55,940 bases of DNA from Clostridia bacterium (GTDB lineage: Bacteria > Bacillota > Clostridia > Oscillospirales > Ruminococcaceae). Location of the stretch: the NCBI GenBank assembly GCA_009929695.1, contig RZZW01000022.1, forward strand, positions 1-55,940, read 5' to 3'. A program made the translations under genes and the position numbers. Below are positions 36,344-44,486 of the stretch, piece after piece (position 1 is the first letter of the stretch; every line of letters begins with the position of its first letter). The notes under the pieces are model-generated. The model searched no databases. It saw only the letters and a list, made by a program, of their open reading frames with translations, and had not been told where the DNA came from.

Positions 36344-37165
36344 ATGGTAAACGAGTATGAGATCAAAAAGCAAATCTGCGACATAGGTAAGCGCATCTAT
36401 GACAGAAACATGGTTGCCGCAAACGACGGCAACATCTCTGTCAAGCTGAACGACCACGAATTTCTTTGCACACCGACAGGCGTATCAAAGGGCTTCATGA
36501 CGCCGGAATACATCTGCAAGGTCAACGAAAAGGGCGAGGTCATTCAGGCAAACAAGGGCTTTAAGCCGTCGTCTGAAATCAAAATGCACATGCGCGTATA
36601 CGAAAAACGCCCCGATGTCGGCGCTGTCGTGCACGCTCACCCCACATTTGCAACAAGCTTTGCAATTGCGGGCATTCCCTTGACACAGCCCATCATGCCC
36701 GAGGCAGTTATCGCGCTCGGCTGCGTGCCTATCGCTGAATACGGCACACCGTCCACGATGGAAATACCCGACAACGTAGAAAAATATCTTCCTTATTATG
36801 ACGCTGTTTTGCTTGAGAGCCACGGCGCACTGACATGGAGCACAGACCTCCTTGCAGCTTATCATAAGATGGAATCAGTCGAATTTTACGCAGAGCTTCT
36901 CTACAAATCAAAAATGCTCGGCGGCCCGAAGGAATTTGACCAGAAAACAATCGAAAAGCTTTATGAAATCCGCCGCAAAATGGGCTTGTCAGGCAAACAC
37001 CCCGCAGACTTTTGCCAAAACAAAGGCTCAAACAATTGCCACAACTTTGGCGCATGTGGCAAGTCCGAAGCTACAACAGGCAGCGTGAGCAGCGTTCATG
37101 CAGCGCCGTCACCGGAGCTTGTTGCCGAAATCACAAAGAAAGTCATCGCGCAGCTTGGCTTATAA
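36344..37165 (+). CDS. Class II aldolase, L-fuculose-1-phosphate aldolase type, with encapsulation peptide
   Basis: An intact 273-aa class II (FucA/AraD) aldolase. The catalytic glutamate is E78 (SSEIKMH), zinc ligands are H97 and H99 (HAHPTFAT), and a further ligand lies in SHGALTW. It should split fuculose- or rhamnulose-1-phosphate to lactaldehyde and DHAP, feeding 1,2-propanediol formation. The C-terminal extension after about residue 225 is a flexible linker followed by an amphipathic helix SPELVAEITKKVIAQLGL, which is the hallmark of cargo targeted to GRM5-type microcompartments. It is the first gene after the promoter at 36264, with AGGAGG before the ATG. Confidence 0.88.
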   Translation: MVNEYEIKKQICDIGKRIYDRNMVAANDGNISVKLNDHEFLCTPTGVSKGFMTPEYICKVNEKGEVIQANKGFKPSSEIKMHMRVYEKRPDVGAVVHAHPTFATSFAIAGIPLTQPIMPEAVIALGCVPIAEYGTPSTMEIPDNVEKYLPYYDAVLLESHGALTWSTDLLAAYHKMESVEFYAELLYKSKMLGGPKEFDQKTIEKLYEIRRKMGLSGKHPADFCQNKGSNNCHNFGACGKSEATTGSVSSVHAAPSPELVAEITKKVIAQLGL

Positions 37166-37184
37166 TTTAACGAGATGATAAAAA

Positions 37185-38574
37185 GTGCCATTAAATGAAG
37201 CACTTGTGCAAAGCATTGTCAAGGAGGTCGTCTCCCGCATTGAGAGCACGCCCGCCGCAAGCGCAAAGCACGGCATTTTTGCCGAGATGAACGACGCTAT
37301 CGCCGCTGCAAAGCAGGCGCAGGCAGTCGTGCGCAACATGACGATGGAACAGCGCGAGAAAATCATCACAAATATCCGCGCAAAAACGCGCGAAAACGCG
37401 CAAACACTCGCCCGCATGGGCGTTGAAGAAACAGGCATGGGCAATGTGCCGCACAAAATCTTAAAGCACCGCCTGGTCGCCGACAAGACACCCGGCACAG
37501 AGGACATCACAACGACGGCATGGTCGGGCGACAAGGGCTTGACGCTCATCGAAATGGGCCCGTTTGGCGTAATCGGCGCGATCACACCGTGCACAAACCC
37601 AAGCGAGACTATCCCTCTGCAACGCCATCGGAATGATAGCGGCGGGCAACACAGTAGTGTTTTGCCCGCACCCCGCGGCAATCAAGACCTCGCAGTTTAC
37701 AATTAACCTTGTAAACGAAGCGTCGCTTGAGGCGGGTGGCCCCGACAACGTGGCCGTCAGCATTGTGAACCCCACAATGGAGGCGAGCGGCGTTATGATG
37801 AAACACAAGGACATTCAGCTTATCGCCGCAACAGGCGGCCCCGGTGTTGTCACCGCTGTGCTTTCATCAGGCAAGCGCGGCATCGGCGCGGGCGCGGGAA
37901 ATCCTCCGGCGCTTGTGGACGAAACAGCAGATTTACATAAGGCGGCAAAGGATATCGTCGACGGCTGCACGTTTGATAACAATCTTCCGTGCATTGCCGA
38001 AAAGGAAATCGTCGCCGTTGAGAGCATTGCCGACGAGCTGATGTACTACATGGAAAAAGAGCAGGGCTGCTACATGATAGACGAGGCACAGCAAAAGCAG
38101 CTTACGGATATCGTGCTAAAAGGCGGCAAGCTAAACCGCAAATGCGTCGGCAGAGACGCAAAAACGCTGCTCGGCATGATAGGCATTACGCCGCCCGACG
38201 GCACGCGTTGCATTTCGTTCAAAGGCGAAAAGGAGCACCCGCTCATCGCTGAAGAGCTCATGATGCCGATACTCGGCGTTGTGGTTGCCAATGACTTTAA
38301 TGACGCAGTCGAAAAAGCACTTTGGCTCGAGCACGGAAACCGCCATTCGGCGCATATTCACTCAAAAAATATCGACCATATCACAACCTACGCGCGTGCC
38401 ATTGACACCGCGATACTTGTGAAAAACGCCCCGTCCTACGCCGCGCTCGGCTTTGGCGGCGAGGGCTACTGCACATTCACAATCGCAAGCCGTACAGGTG
38501 AGGGACTTACAAGCGCAAGCAGCTTTACAAAGCGCCGCCGCTGTGTTATGTCCGAGAGCCTGTGTATTCGATAG
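37185..38574 (+). pseudogene. CoA-acylating propionaldehyde dehydrogenase (PduP-like), one-base frameshift
   Basis: A BMC-associated CoA-acylating aldehyde dehydrogenase. The N-terminal amphipathic helix NEALVQSIVKEVVSRIES is an encapsulation peptide; the fold starts about residue 30, and the active cysteine is in NNLPCIAEKE. One extra C near 37609-37612 (ATCCCTCTG for ATCCTCTG) shifts the frame: the text runs SETI, then LCNAIGMIAAGN in the next frame. Removing one base gives 462 aa, a normal length. The start is GTG at 37185 with a weak ribosome binding site. It would convert propionaldehyde to propionyl-CoA. Confidence 0.85.
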
Positions 38575-38585
38575 GAGAAACGCAG

Positions 38586-39057
38586 ATGGATATAAACAAT
38601 ATAAATTTAGAGCAAATTGTAAAGCAGGTGCTCGCGGATATGTCCGGCGCACCGGCTGCGGCAGTCGCGACTGGCACAGCAGTGCCGAAAACCTCGCGCG
38701 TTGCAATGCTCACGAAAAAAGAGCATTTCGACATTCAGGAATATCCCATTCCCGCGCTTGGCGACGGCGATATACTTGTAAAGGTCGAGGGCTGCGGCGT
38801 TTGCGGAACAGACGCGCATGAGTTCAAAAACGACCCGTTCAGCCTCATCCCTGTAGTGCTTGGGCACGAGGGCACAGGCGAGATAGTCGCGATGGGCAAA
38901 AACGTCGCGAAGGACAGCGCGGGCAAGGATTTGAAGGTCGGCGACAAGGTTGTCACCTGCATGATTTTCAAGAATAACCCCGACATAACAATGTTCGATT
39001 TAAACAAGCAAAACGTCGGCGGCGCAGATGTCTACGGACTTTTGCCCGACGATGACA
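38586..39057 (+). pseudogene. Zinc alcohol dehydrogenase, N-terminal half (gene split by inversion)
   Basis: N-terminal half of a medium-chain zinc alcohol dehydrogenase, codons 1-157. An amphipathic helix NLEQIVKQVLADM at residues 7-19 is a likely encapsulation peptide. The catalytic zinc ligands C73 (GVCGTD), H94 and E95 (LGHEGTGE) are present. At 39057 the frame leaves the family sequence; the other half lies on the opposite strand at 40249-39522. Joining the two gives exactly 1200 nt, 400 codons with stop. It would reduce propionaldehyde and recycle NADH inside the compartment. An AGGAG site precedes the ATG. Confidence 0.88.
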
Positions 39058-39147
39058 AACCTCTGCTGCCTTTGTCATAGCGTCTGCTGCTTCAATTGCG
39101 GCTGTCAAACCGCGAGTTTCTATCATGCCCAATGCTTCCTGTGCCAT
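39058..39147 (-). pseudogene. PduA/EutM-like shell protein, N-terminal part (split by inversion)
   Basis: Thirty codons starting at ATG 39147 behind GGAGG. The text [20 protein letters not shown] is the start of a canonical hexameric BMC-H shell protein. The remainder lies at 40250-40438 on the other strand. Together the halves make 279 nt, 92 aa, the normal length for PduA. Confidence 0.85.
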
Positions 39148-39186
39148 GTTATTGTCCTCCAATATAATTTTGTTTGTATGAAAAGC

Positions 39187-39501
39187 TTAACTTTTGTCAA
39201 ATGCGCTAAGCTTAAGCATCTTTTCGGTGTCTGCGGTCGGTCTTGGGATAATGTGCTGCTGCACAATGCCTGTGTTTGCCTTTGCCACTTCCTCGGCTGC
39301 CGCCATGGCAGCTTCAACATCCGCGACGCTGCCGCGAAATTTTATCGTGACAAGCAGCGGAACAGGCAGTGCATCGGCATTTGCGGGCTTGTTTTTATCG
39401 AAATTTTCAAGCCGCACATTTGCCGCCTTGCAGCCTGCGTCAGCCGCTAAAAAGGCACATACAAGCCCAAAAACCTCTAAAATTCCTACTGCTTCCTGCA
39501 T
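39187..39501 (-). CDS. BMC-H shell protein (intact, inside the inverted segment)
   Basis: A 104-aa single-domain BMC protein (EAVGILEVFGLVCAFLAADA, then GSVADVEAAMAAAEEVAKAN and IIPRP). It forms a hexameric tile of the shell. It has an AAGGGAG site before its ATG. Its present minus-strand orientation comes from the inversion; in the ancestral order it followed the alcohol dehydrogenase and preceded the PduA-like gene on the plus strand. In the inverted state it has no obvious promoter and would not be read from the operon promoter. Confidence 0.88.
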   Translation of the reverse strand: MQEAVGILEVFGLVCAFLAADAGCKAANVRLENFDKNKPANADALPVPLLVTIKFRGSVADVEAAMAAAEEVAKANTGIVQQHIIPRPTADTEKMLKLSAFDKS

Positions 39502-39521
39502 AGCCGCTGCTCCCTTTTGGT

Positions 39522-40249
39522 TTATTTGTTAACTATTGCAATTTTAAGTCCTGTCATTGCGAGGTTAGTTTTAAGCGCTTCGTTTATCTCTTCAAGCGGG
39601 AATGTGTCGGTGATAAGCTTATCCATCGGCAAGCCTATGCGCTTTGCACTGCGCAAAAAGTCGAACGTTGTCGCATAATCGCGCAATGTGTAAACCCACG
39701 AGCCGACGAGCGTAATCTCTTTTGCGCAAAGGTCGAAATGCGGGTTGATTGTCGCGTCGCCGCCGTTTATGAAGAAGCCAAGCTCGCACAAACCGCCGCC
39801 GTTGCGGATAAATTTGTATATGTTCGCGTGTGCGACAGGCGAGCCTGTGCACTGGAACGCGAAGTCCGCGGCGTGTCCGCCAAAGCTTGCCTCAACTGCG
39901 CCCGCGAGCGCCTCGATGCCCTTGTGCTCCATGAAGTTTACGGTGTTTGTCGCGCCCATTTCTCTTGCGAAAGCGAGGCGCTTCTCATTTCCGTCAACCG
40001 CTGTGATGTTCACAATGCCCATCGTGCGCAAAATTGCAATGCAGATTAGCCCGATAGGGCCGCAGCCCTGCACGGCAACGCGGCTGTTAAAGCGGAGAAT
40101 GCCTGTTGTTTTTGCGCGCTCAACGGCGTGAATAAGTACGGCGCACGGCTCGATAAGAATGCGCGAATACAAATCAAGGTCGCTGACGTTAAACACGCTT
40201 GAACCTGCGCAGATAACAAGATAATCGGCAAACCAGCCGTTTAAGTGCT
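39522..40249 (-). pseudogene. Zinc alcohol dehydrogenase, C-terminal half (gene split by inversion)
   Basis: Residues 158-399 of the dehydrogenase, including [25 protein letters not shown] and the cofactor-binding GCGPIGLICIAI loop. It has lost its start, and a TAA precedes it in frame at the breakpoint. The natural stop is at 39522-39524. See the N-terminal half at 38586. Confidence 0.88.
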
Positions 40250-40438
40250 TCACTTATCGGAACAGAGAAAATCGGTTCAGGCCTTGTCACAGTCATGGTT
40301 CGTGGCGACGTCGGCGCTGTTAAGGCAGCCGTCGAGAGCGGCACTGCGGCAGCCAGCAGACTTGGCGAGCTTGTTGCAACACACGTAATTCCTCGTCCCC
40401 ACGGCGATGTCGAAATGATTTTGCCGAAGCTGAAATAA
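40250..40438 (+). pseudogene. PduA/EutM-like shell protein, C-terminal part (split by inversion)
   Basis: Sixty-two codons ([38 protein letters not shown]) that complete the BMC-H protein begun at 39147 on the other strand. The pore-loop KIGSG and the HVIPRPH C-terminus are typical of PduA/EutM. It has no start codon here. Confidence 0.85.
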
Positions 40439-40461
40439 TCGTATAAATATTAACGGCATTT

Positions 40462-40531
40462 CGTAGGGGCGAGCTTTGCTCGTCCGATTGGATTACAAAA
40501 ATCTGACGGACGACCAAAGATCGCCCCTACG
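40462..40531. repeat. Intergenic palindrome, family D
   Basis: Arms of about 24 bp start CGTAGGGGCGAGCTTTGCTC and end GATCGCCCCTACG, pairing at about 21 positions. It fills the gap between the shell gene and PduL and shares the CGTAGGG ends with family C. Confidence 0.65.
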
Positions 40532-40579
40532 CGATGTTTTTGCATCAAAACAAAACAACATAAAAAGGCAGTTACGACA

Positions 40580-41218
40580 ATGGAAAATAATGATATTGCA
40601 TACATAACAAAGCTTGTCGTAGACACGCTTAATAAAGCGCAGGGGCAAGGCGGCGATATACCTGTCGGCGTGTCGGCACGCCATATTCACCTTACACAAC
40701 AAGATGTCGAAGCGCTGTTTGGCGCGGGATATCAATTAACTAAGAAAAAAGAGCTGATGGGCGGACAATATGCCTGCAACGAGACAGTGGCAATTGTCAG
40801 CCCTCGGATGAAAATAATAGAGAACGTGCGCGTGCTCGGGCCTGTGCGCAAGGCGACGCAGGTGGAGATTTCCGCAACTGATTCAATGAAACTCGGCGTT
40901 GCCGCACCTTTAAGAAAATCGGGCAACACAGCGGGCAGCGCAGGGCTGACAATCGTCGGCACAAAGGGGACAGTGGTATTAAAAGAAGGCTGCATAGTCG
41001 CGGCGCGTCATATCCACATGAGCCCCGCGGACGCACAGCGCTTTGGCGTAAAGGACGGTGATTTCGTGTCTGTCAAAACAGGCGGCGAGCGCCCGACAGT
41101 TTACGGCGCTGTAAAAATCCGCGTAGACCCAAGCTTTACGCTTGAAATGCACATAGACACAGACGAAGCAAACGCCGCGTGCATCAAAACAGGCACGGCG
41201 GTGGAGCTTGTAAAATAA
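40580..41218 (+). CDS. pduL: Phosphate propanoyltransferase PduL
   Basis: An intact 212-aa PduL-type phosphotransacylase, which turns propionyl-CoA and phosphate into propionyl phosphate and frees CoA inside the shell. The two metal-binding His motifs SARHIHL (about residue 33-39) and AARHIHMS (about 142-149) are present. The N-terminal helix NDIAYITKLVVDTLNKAQG is a typical encapsulation peptide. It is one of the few undamaged enzymes of the locus. Confidence 0.92.
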   Translation: MENNDIAYITKLVVDTLNKAQGQGGDIPVGVSARHIHLTQQDVEALFGAGYQLTKKKELMGGQYACNETVAIVSPRMKIIENVRVLGPVRKATQVEISATDSMKLGVAAPLRKSGNTAGSAGLTIVGTKGTVVLKEGCIVAARHIHMSPADAQRFGVKDGDFVSVKTGGERPTVYGAVKIRVDPSFTLEMHIDTDEANAACIKTGTAVELVK

Positions 41219-41238
41219 AAACTTTTTGCAAACCATTT

Positions 41239-41317
41239 GTAGGGCGCGACGACTCGGCGCGCCGTTTATCGGTGATTTGCGTAAACTTTACGGCGCGCCG
41301 AGGTCGTCGCGCCCTAC
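41239..41317. repeat. Dispersed palindromic repeat, family C, copy at 41.2 kb
   Basis: GTAGGGCGCGACGACTCGGC on the left pairs with the GTCGTCGCGCCCTAC end on the right across about 27 positions. Confidence 0.7.
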
Positions 41318-41365
41318 GGTGCACCATTGATAGATTAACGACAATAAAAACTTTAGGAGGCTGTT

Positions 41366-42797
41366 ATGATTGTAGGCAAGGTAGTGGGGAGCGTAGTTTC
41401 CACACGCAAAAGCGATAAGCTGCTCGGCAGCAAATTTATGATTGTTCAGCCTATTGCCGCCATGAGCGGCGTAAATTCGCAGCTTGTGGCTGTGGATAAT
41501 GTCGGCGCGGGCGGCGCGGGCTTTCCGACATATATGAAGCTGAACCACAAGGCGGAAATAGTCTTGCTCAACTGCGCCGAATGTGAGCCTTTATTAAAAT
41601 TGCATCAGCAGCTTTTGGAGACGCACACAGCGGAAATTTTGCGCACGCTCGAAGAAGTGGCAAACACACTCGGAGCAAAGCAGGTATTCGTCTGCGCAAA
41701 ATCGGAATATAAACGCACAACGCAGGCGCTTCACGAGTGCCTGCCCGCGTTTCCGCATATGCGCCTTGAATTGCTCGACAGCATTTACCCCACAGGCGAC
41801 GAGGTCGTGCTCATTTATGAGGTCACAGGCCGCGTAGTGCGCCCCGGCGGACTGCCTATCGAGGCGGGCGTTGTGGTGTTTAACGTCGAGACAATGTATA
41901 ACATTTACCGCGCAACGCAGCTCGGCGCACCTGTCACCGACAAGCTTGTCACCGTGACGGGAGAGGTCAACAGACCTGTGACAGTCCGCGTGCCAATCGG
42001 AACGTCAATCGAGGACGTTGTGGCTATGGCGGGCGGCGCAAAAATAAATAATCCCGAATATCTCATCGGCGGCCCGATGATGGGCAATTTAGGCAGCCCG
42101 AAGCAGCCTGTGACAAAGACGACAAATGCGGTTTTAGTCTTGCCCGCCGAGCAGCAGCTTGTTCTAAACCGCACGGCAAACACCTCAATAGAGCTCAAAC
42201 GAGCCGCGAGCGCGTGCTGCCAGTGCGAAAGCTGTACGGATATGTGTCCGCGCCATTTATTAGGACACCCAATTCAGCCGCATTTATTTATGCGCGCGGC
42301 GGCAAATAATGATTTCCGCGACAAAAATGTATTTTTAAACACAATGTATTGCAGCGGCTGCGGCGTGTGCGAGCTTTACGCTTGCCCGCAAAGTCTTTCG
42401 CCGCGCACACTTATCACAAACTATAAAAACGGCCTGCGCAAGGCGGGCGTGCCTGTGCCAAAGGACGCGGAGGCCGCGCCTGTTGTACATTTGCGCTCGT
42501 TCCACACAGTGCCGAAAAAACGTTTGCAGGCGCGTGTGGGGCTTACAAAATACGACAGCGAAGCGCCGCTTGACGATTTGCTGCGCAAGGTAAAGCGCGT
42601 GAAAATTCTTTTTCAGCCAGCACATCGGAGCGCCCGCAAAGCCAATAATAAGCTTGGGGCAGGCAGTTAGCTGCGGCGAGGTGATAGCTGCGCCCGCGGA
42701 TGGTTTAAGTGTCGCTATTCATGCGTCAATATCAGGTAAAGTGATAGAAGTAAACGATAAATTCGCTATCATAGAAGCTGCAGAAGGGGAGATTTAA
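41366..42797 (+). pseudogene. EutN/CcmL vertex protein fused to PduS/RnfC-like electron-transfer protein, frameshifted
   Basis: Residues 1-50 (IVGKVVGSVVSTRKSDKLLG, then LVAVDNVGAG) are the first half of a EutN/CcmL pentamer protein. From AGGAGFPTYMKL on, the sequence is PduS, an RnfC-like flavin/iron-sulfur NADH oxidoreductase with CQCESCTDMCP and CSGCGVCELYACP. The junction falls on VGAG, present in both parents, so a deletion between short direct repeats probably removed the rest of EutN and the start of PduS. A second lesion, one extra C near 42617, shifts the frame; the next frame continues QHIGAPAKPIISLG to a TAA at 42795. With one base removed the fusion is 476 aa. Confidence 0.85.
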
Positions 42798-42799
42798 AA

Positions 42800-43348
42800 A
42801 TGAGCAGAGCACTTGGCATGATTGAATTTAAAACGGTTTCCTCGGGCATAACTGTGGCTGATAAAATGGTCAAAACCGCAAATGTTGAGATGGTTGAGGG
42901 TCAGGTCGTCTGCCCCGGCAAATATATTGCGCTCTTTAAAGGCGATTTAAGCGCCATAAAAGCCGCTGTTGATATAGCCGAGACAACGGACACCGACCAC
43001 CTCATAAGCACGTTTGTGCTCGGCAACCCGCACCCCGATATTTTCCCCGCGATATACGGCACAACGCGAGTTACCGCCGTTCACGCGCTCGGAATTTTAG
43101 AGGGCTACGACGCGGCGAGCGTTGTTGTTGCGGCTGATGTCGCGGCAAAAACGGCGTCTGTGCAGCTTATTGAGCTTAGGCTCGCAAAAGGCATGTGCGG
43201 CAAGTCGTATCTGACGCTGACAGGCGAGGTTGCGGCGGTGCAGGCGGCAATTGAAAAAGCCCGTGCGGGGCTTGGCGAAAAGGGGACATTCCTCGATTCG
43301 TCCGTCATAGCACAGCCCGACGCGCAGATTTGTAAATCAATTTTATAA
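42800..43348 (+). CDS. pduT: PduT-type tandem-domain BMC shell protein with iron-sulfur site
   Basis: An intact 182-aa trimeric shell protein with two BMC domains (ALGMIEFKTVSSGI at the start, ALGILEGYDAAS at about residue 98). The CPGKY loop near residue 39 matches the cysteine that holds the pore [4Fe-4S] cluster of PduT, expected to move electrons across the shell in partnership with PduS, its upstream neighbour (3-bp gap). Confidence 0.88.
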   Translation: MSRALGMIEFKTVSSGITVADKMVKTANVEMVEGQVVCPGKYIALFKGDLSAIKAAVDIAETTDTDHLISTFVLGNPHPDIFPAIYGTTRVTAVHALGILEGYDAASVVVAADVAAKTASVQLIELRLAKGMCGKSYLTLTGEVAAVQAAIEKARAGLGEKGTFLDSSVIAQPDAQICKSIL

Positions 43349-43370
43349 TGAACAGCGCTTTGGCAAAGAG

Positions 43371-43453
43371 TGTCATTCTGAGCGCAGCGAAGAATCTTAA
43401 AACCTGCGTCAATGCGCAAAAGATTCTTCGTCGCTATGCTCCTAAGAATGACA
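43371..43453. repeat. Dispersed palindromic repeat, family A, copy 4
   Basis: Same core orientation as copies 1 and 2. The right arm is slightly diverged (TCGTCGCTATGCTCCTAAGAATGACA). Confidence 0.75.
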
Positions 43454-43478
43454 AAGCGTCTTTTTATAAATCTGCACC

Positions 43479-43508
43479 TTGCATAGCGGTGGCGCATTGT
43501 GCTATCAT
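43479..43508 (+). promoter_or_regulatory. Possible promoter of the DeoR-type regulator
   Basis: TTGCAT (43479-43484), an 18-bp spacer and TATCAT (43503-43508), 39 bp before the gene. Confidence 0.4.
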
Positions 43509-43546
43509 ATATGTATAAAAATTCAAACCGAACAGGGTGAAAATAC

Positions 43547-44311
43547 ATGCTTGCACAAGAGAGACGAAACCATATTTTAGAGCGCTTGCAGGAAGAAAAA
43601 AGCGTAGTTGTCGGCGAGTTAAGCCAGCGTTACGGCGTGTCGGAAGAGACGATACGGCGCGACCTTGACAAGCTTGAAAAGGACGGCTATGCCATAAAAA
43701 GCTACGGCGGAGCTGTCGTAAACCAAAACGTGAGCATTGATATGCCGTTTAACGTGCGCAAAAAACGCAACGTAGTCGGCAAGCAGAAAATTGCCGAAAT
43801 AGTCAGCGAAATGATAGACGACGGCGACCATATCATACTTGACGCAAGCACCACGGCGGTGTTTATCGCAAAGGCGATAAAGGATAAAAAAAACCTGACA
43901 ATTATCACAAATTCAATTGAAATAATGATAGAGCTGTCAGATGTGCCAGACTGGAATATAATTTCAACAGGCGGCAGCCTGCGCGAGGGATATCTTGCCT
44001 TAGTAGGCCCGCGCGTCGTCGAGGGCTTGCGCACATATCACGTTGAAAAAGCGTTTATCTCGTGCAAAGGTGCAGACCTTGAAAGCGGCTTTACCGACAG
44101 CAACGAGGACTTTGCCTTGACAAAACGCGTCATGTTAAGCCGCGCCAAGGAAAAGGTGATGGTGGTTGACTCAAGCAAAATCGACACCGTAGCCTTCGCC
44201 CACATAGGCGATTTAGACGACGTAGACGCGGTAGTAACAGACAACAAACCAAGTAAAAAGTGGCTAGATTATTTTAAAGAAAACGAAATAAAGTGTTATT
44301 ATCCTCAATAA
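43547..44311 (+). CDS. DeoR-family transcriptional regulator
   Basis: An intact 254-aa DeoR/GlpR repressor. The N-terminal winged helix contains VVGELSQRYGVSEETIRRDL; the C-terminal DeoRC sensor has the sugar-phosphate signature (STTAVFIAKAI, ITNSIEI, STGGSLREG). It stands at the end of the microcompartment locus, so it is the probable regulator of fucose/rhamnose or propanediol use, with a phosphorylated sugar as effector. A terminator follows its stop directly. Confidence 0.9.
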   Translation: MLAQERRNHILERLQEEKSVVVGELSQRYGVSEETIRRDLDKLEKDGYAIKSYGGAVVNQNVSIDMPFNVRKKRNVVGKQKIAEIVSEMIDDGDHIILDASTTAVFIAKAIKDKKNLTIITNSIEIMIELSDVPDWNIISTGGSLREGYLALVGPRVVEGLRTYHVEKAFISCKGADLESGFTDSNEDFALTKRVMLSRAKEKVMVVDSSKIDTVAFAHIGDLDDVDAVVTDNKPSKKWLDYFKENEIKCYYPQ

Positions 44312-44350
44312 AATAAAAGGCTGTTGCACATCGCAACAGCCTTTTATTTT
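44310..44350 (+). terminator. Terminator after the DeoR-type regulator
   Basis: Perfect 18-bp arms (44310-44327, 44333-44350) with loop ACATC and a TTTTATTTT end. Confidence 0.85.
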
Positions 44351-44445
44351 ATTGTAAATCGATGTCCATAATGACATATATTTGAAACTTCCGCGAATTA
44401 GAACAGTAATCGTAATATTTGATTGTTTTAAAGCGGAAAAGGCGA

Positions 44446-44454
44446 TGATATAAT
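44446..44454 (+). promoter_or_regulatory. Extended -10 promoter of the URO-D-like gene
   Basis: TGATATAAT, an extended -10 box (TGnTATAAT), 33 bp before the start. No good -35 box is seen. Confidence 0.45.
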
Positions 44455-44486
44455 TAAGGCAAAACAACACTTAGGAGGAAATGACT

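Larger units (their letters stand above)
39058..40249. other. Inverted 1192-bp segment
   Basis: Reverse-complementing this interval joins GATGACA|AGCACTTAAAC on the left, restoring LPDDDKHLNGW of the dehydrogenase, and GCAGAGGTT|TCACTTATC on the right, restoring [13 protein letters not shown] of a shell protein. Both frames are restored exactly, with no base lost; the junction is ambiguous by only two bases (AA/TT). No long inverted repeats are seen at the ends. The segment contains the ADH C-terminal half, one complete shell gene and the N-terminal part of another. Confidence 0.88.

Noticed and set aside
39187-40249. A genuine minus-strand shell and dehydrogenase operon
   Set aside because: The two flanking genes are each cut at the segment ends and rejoin perfectly when the segment is flipped, so the orientation is secondary.
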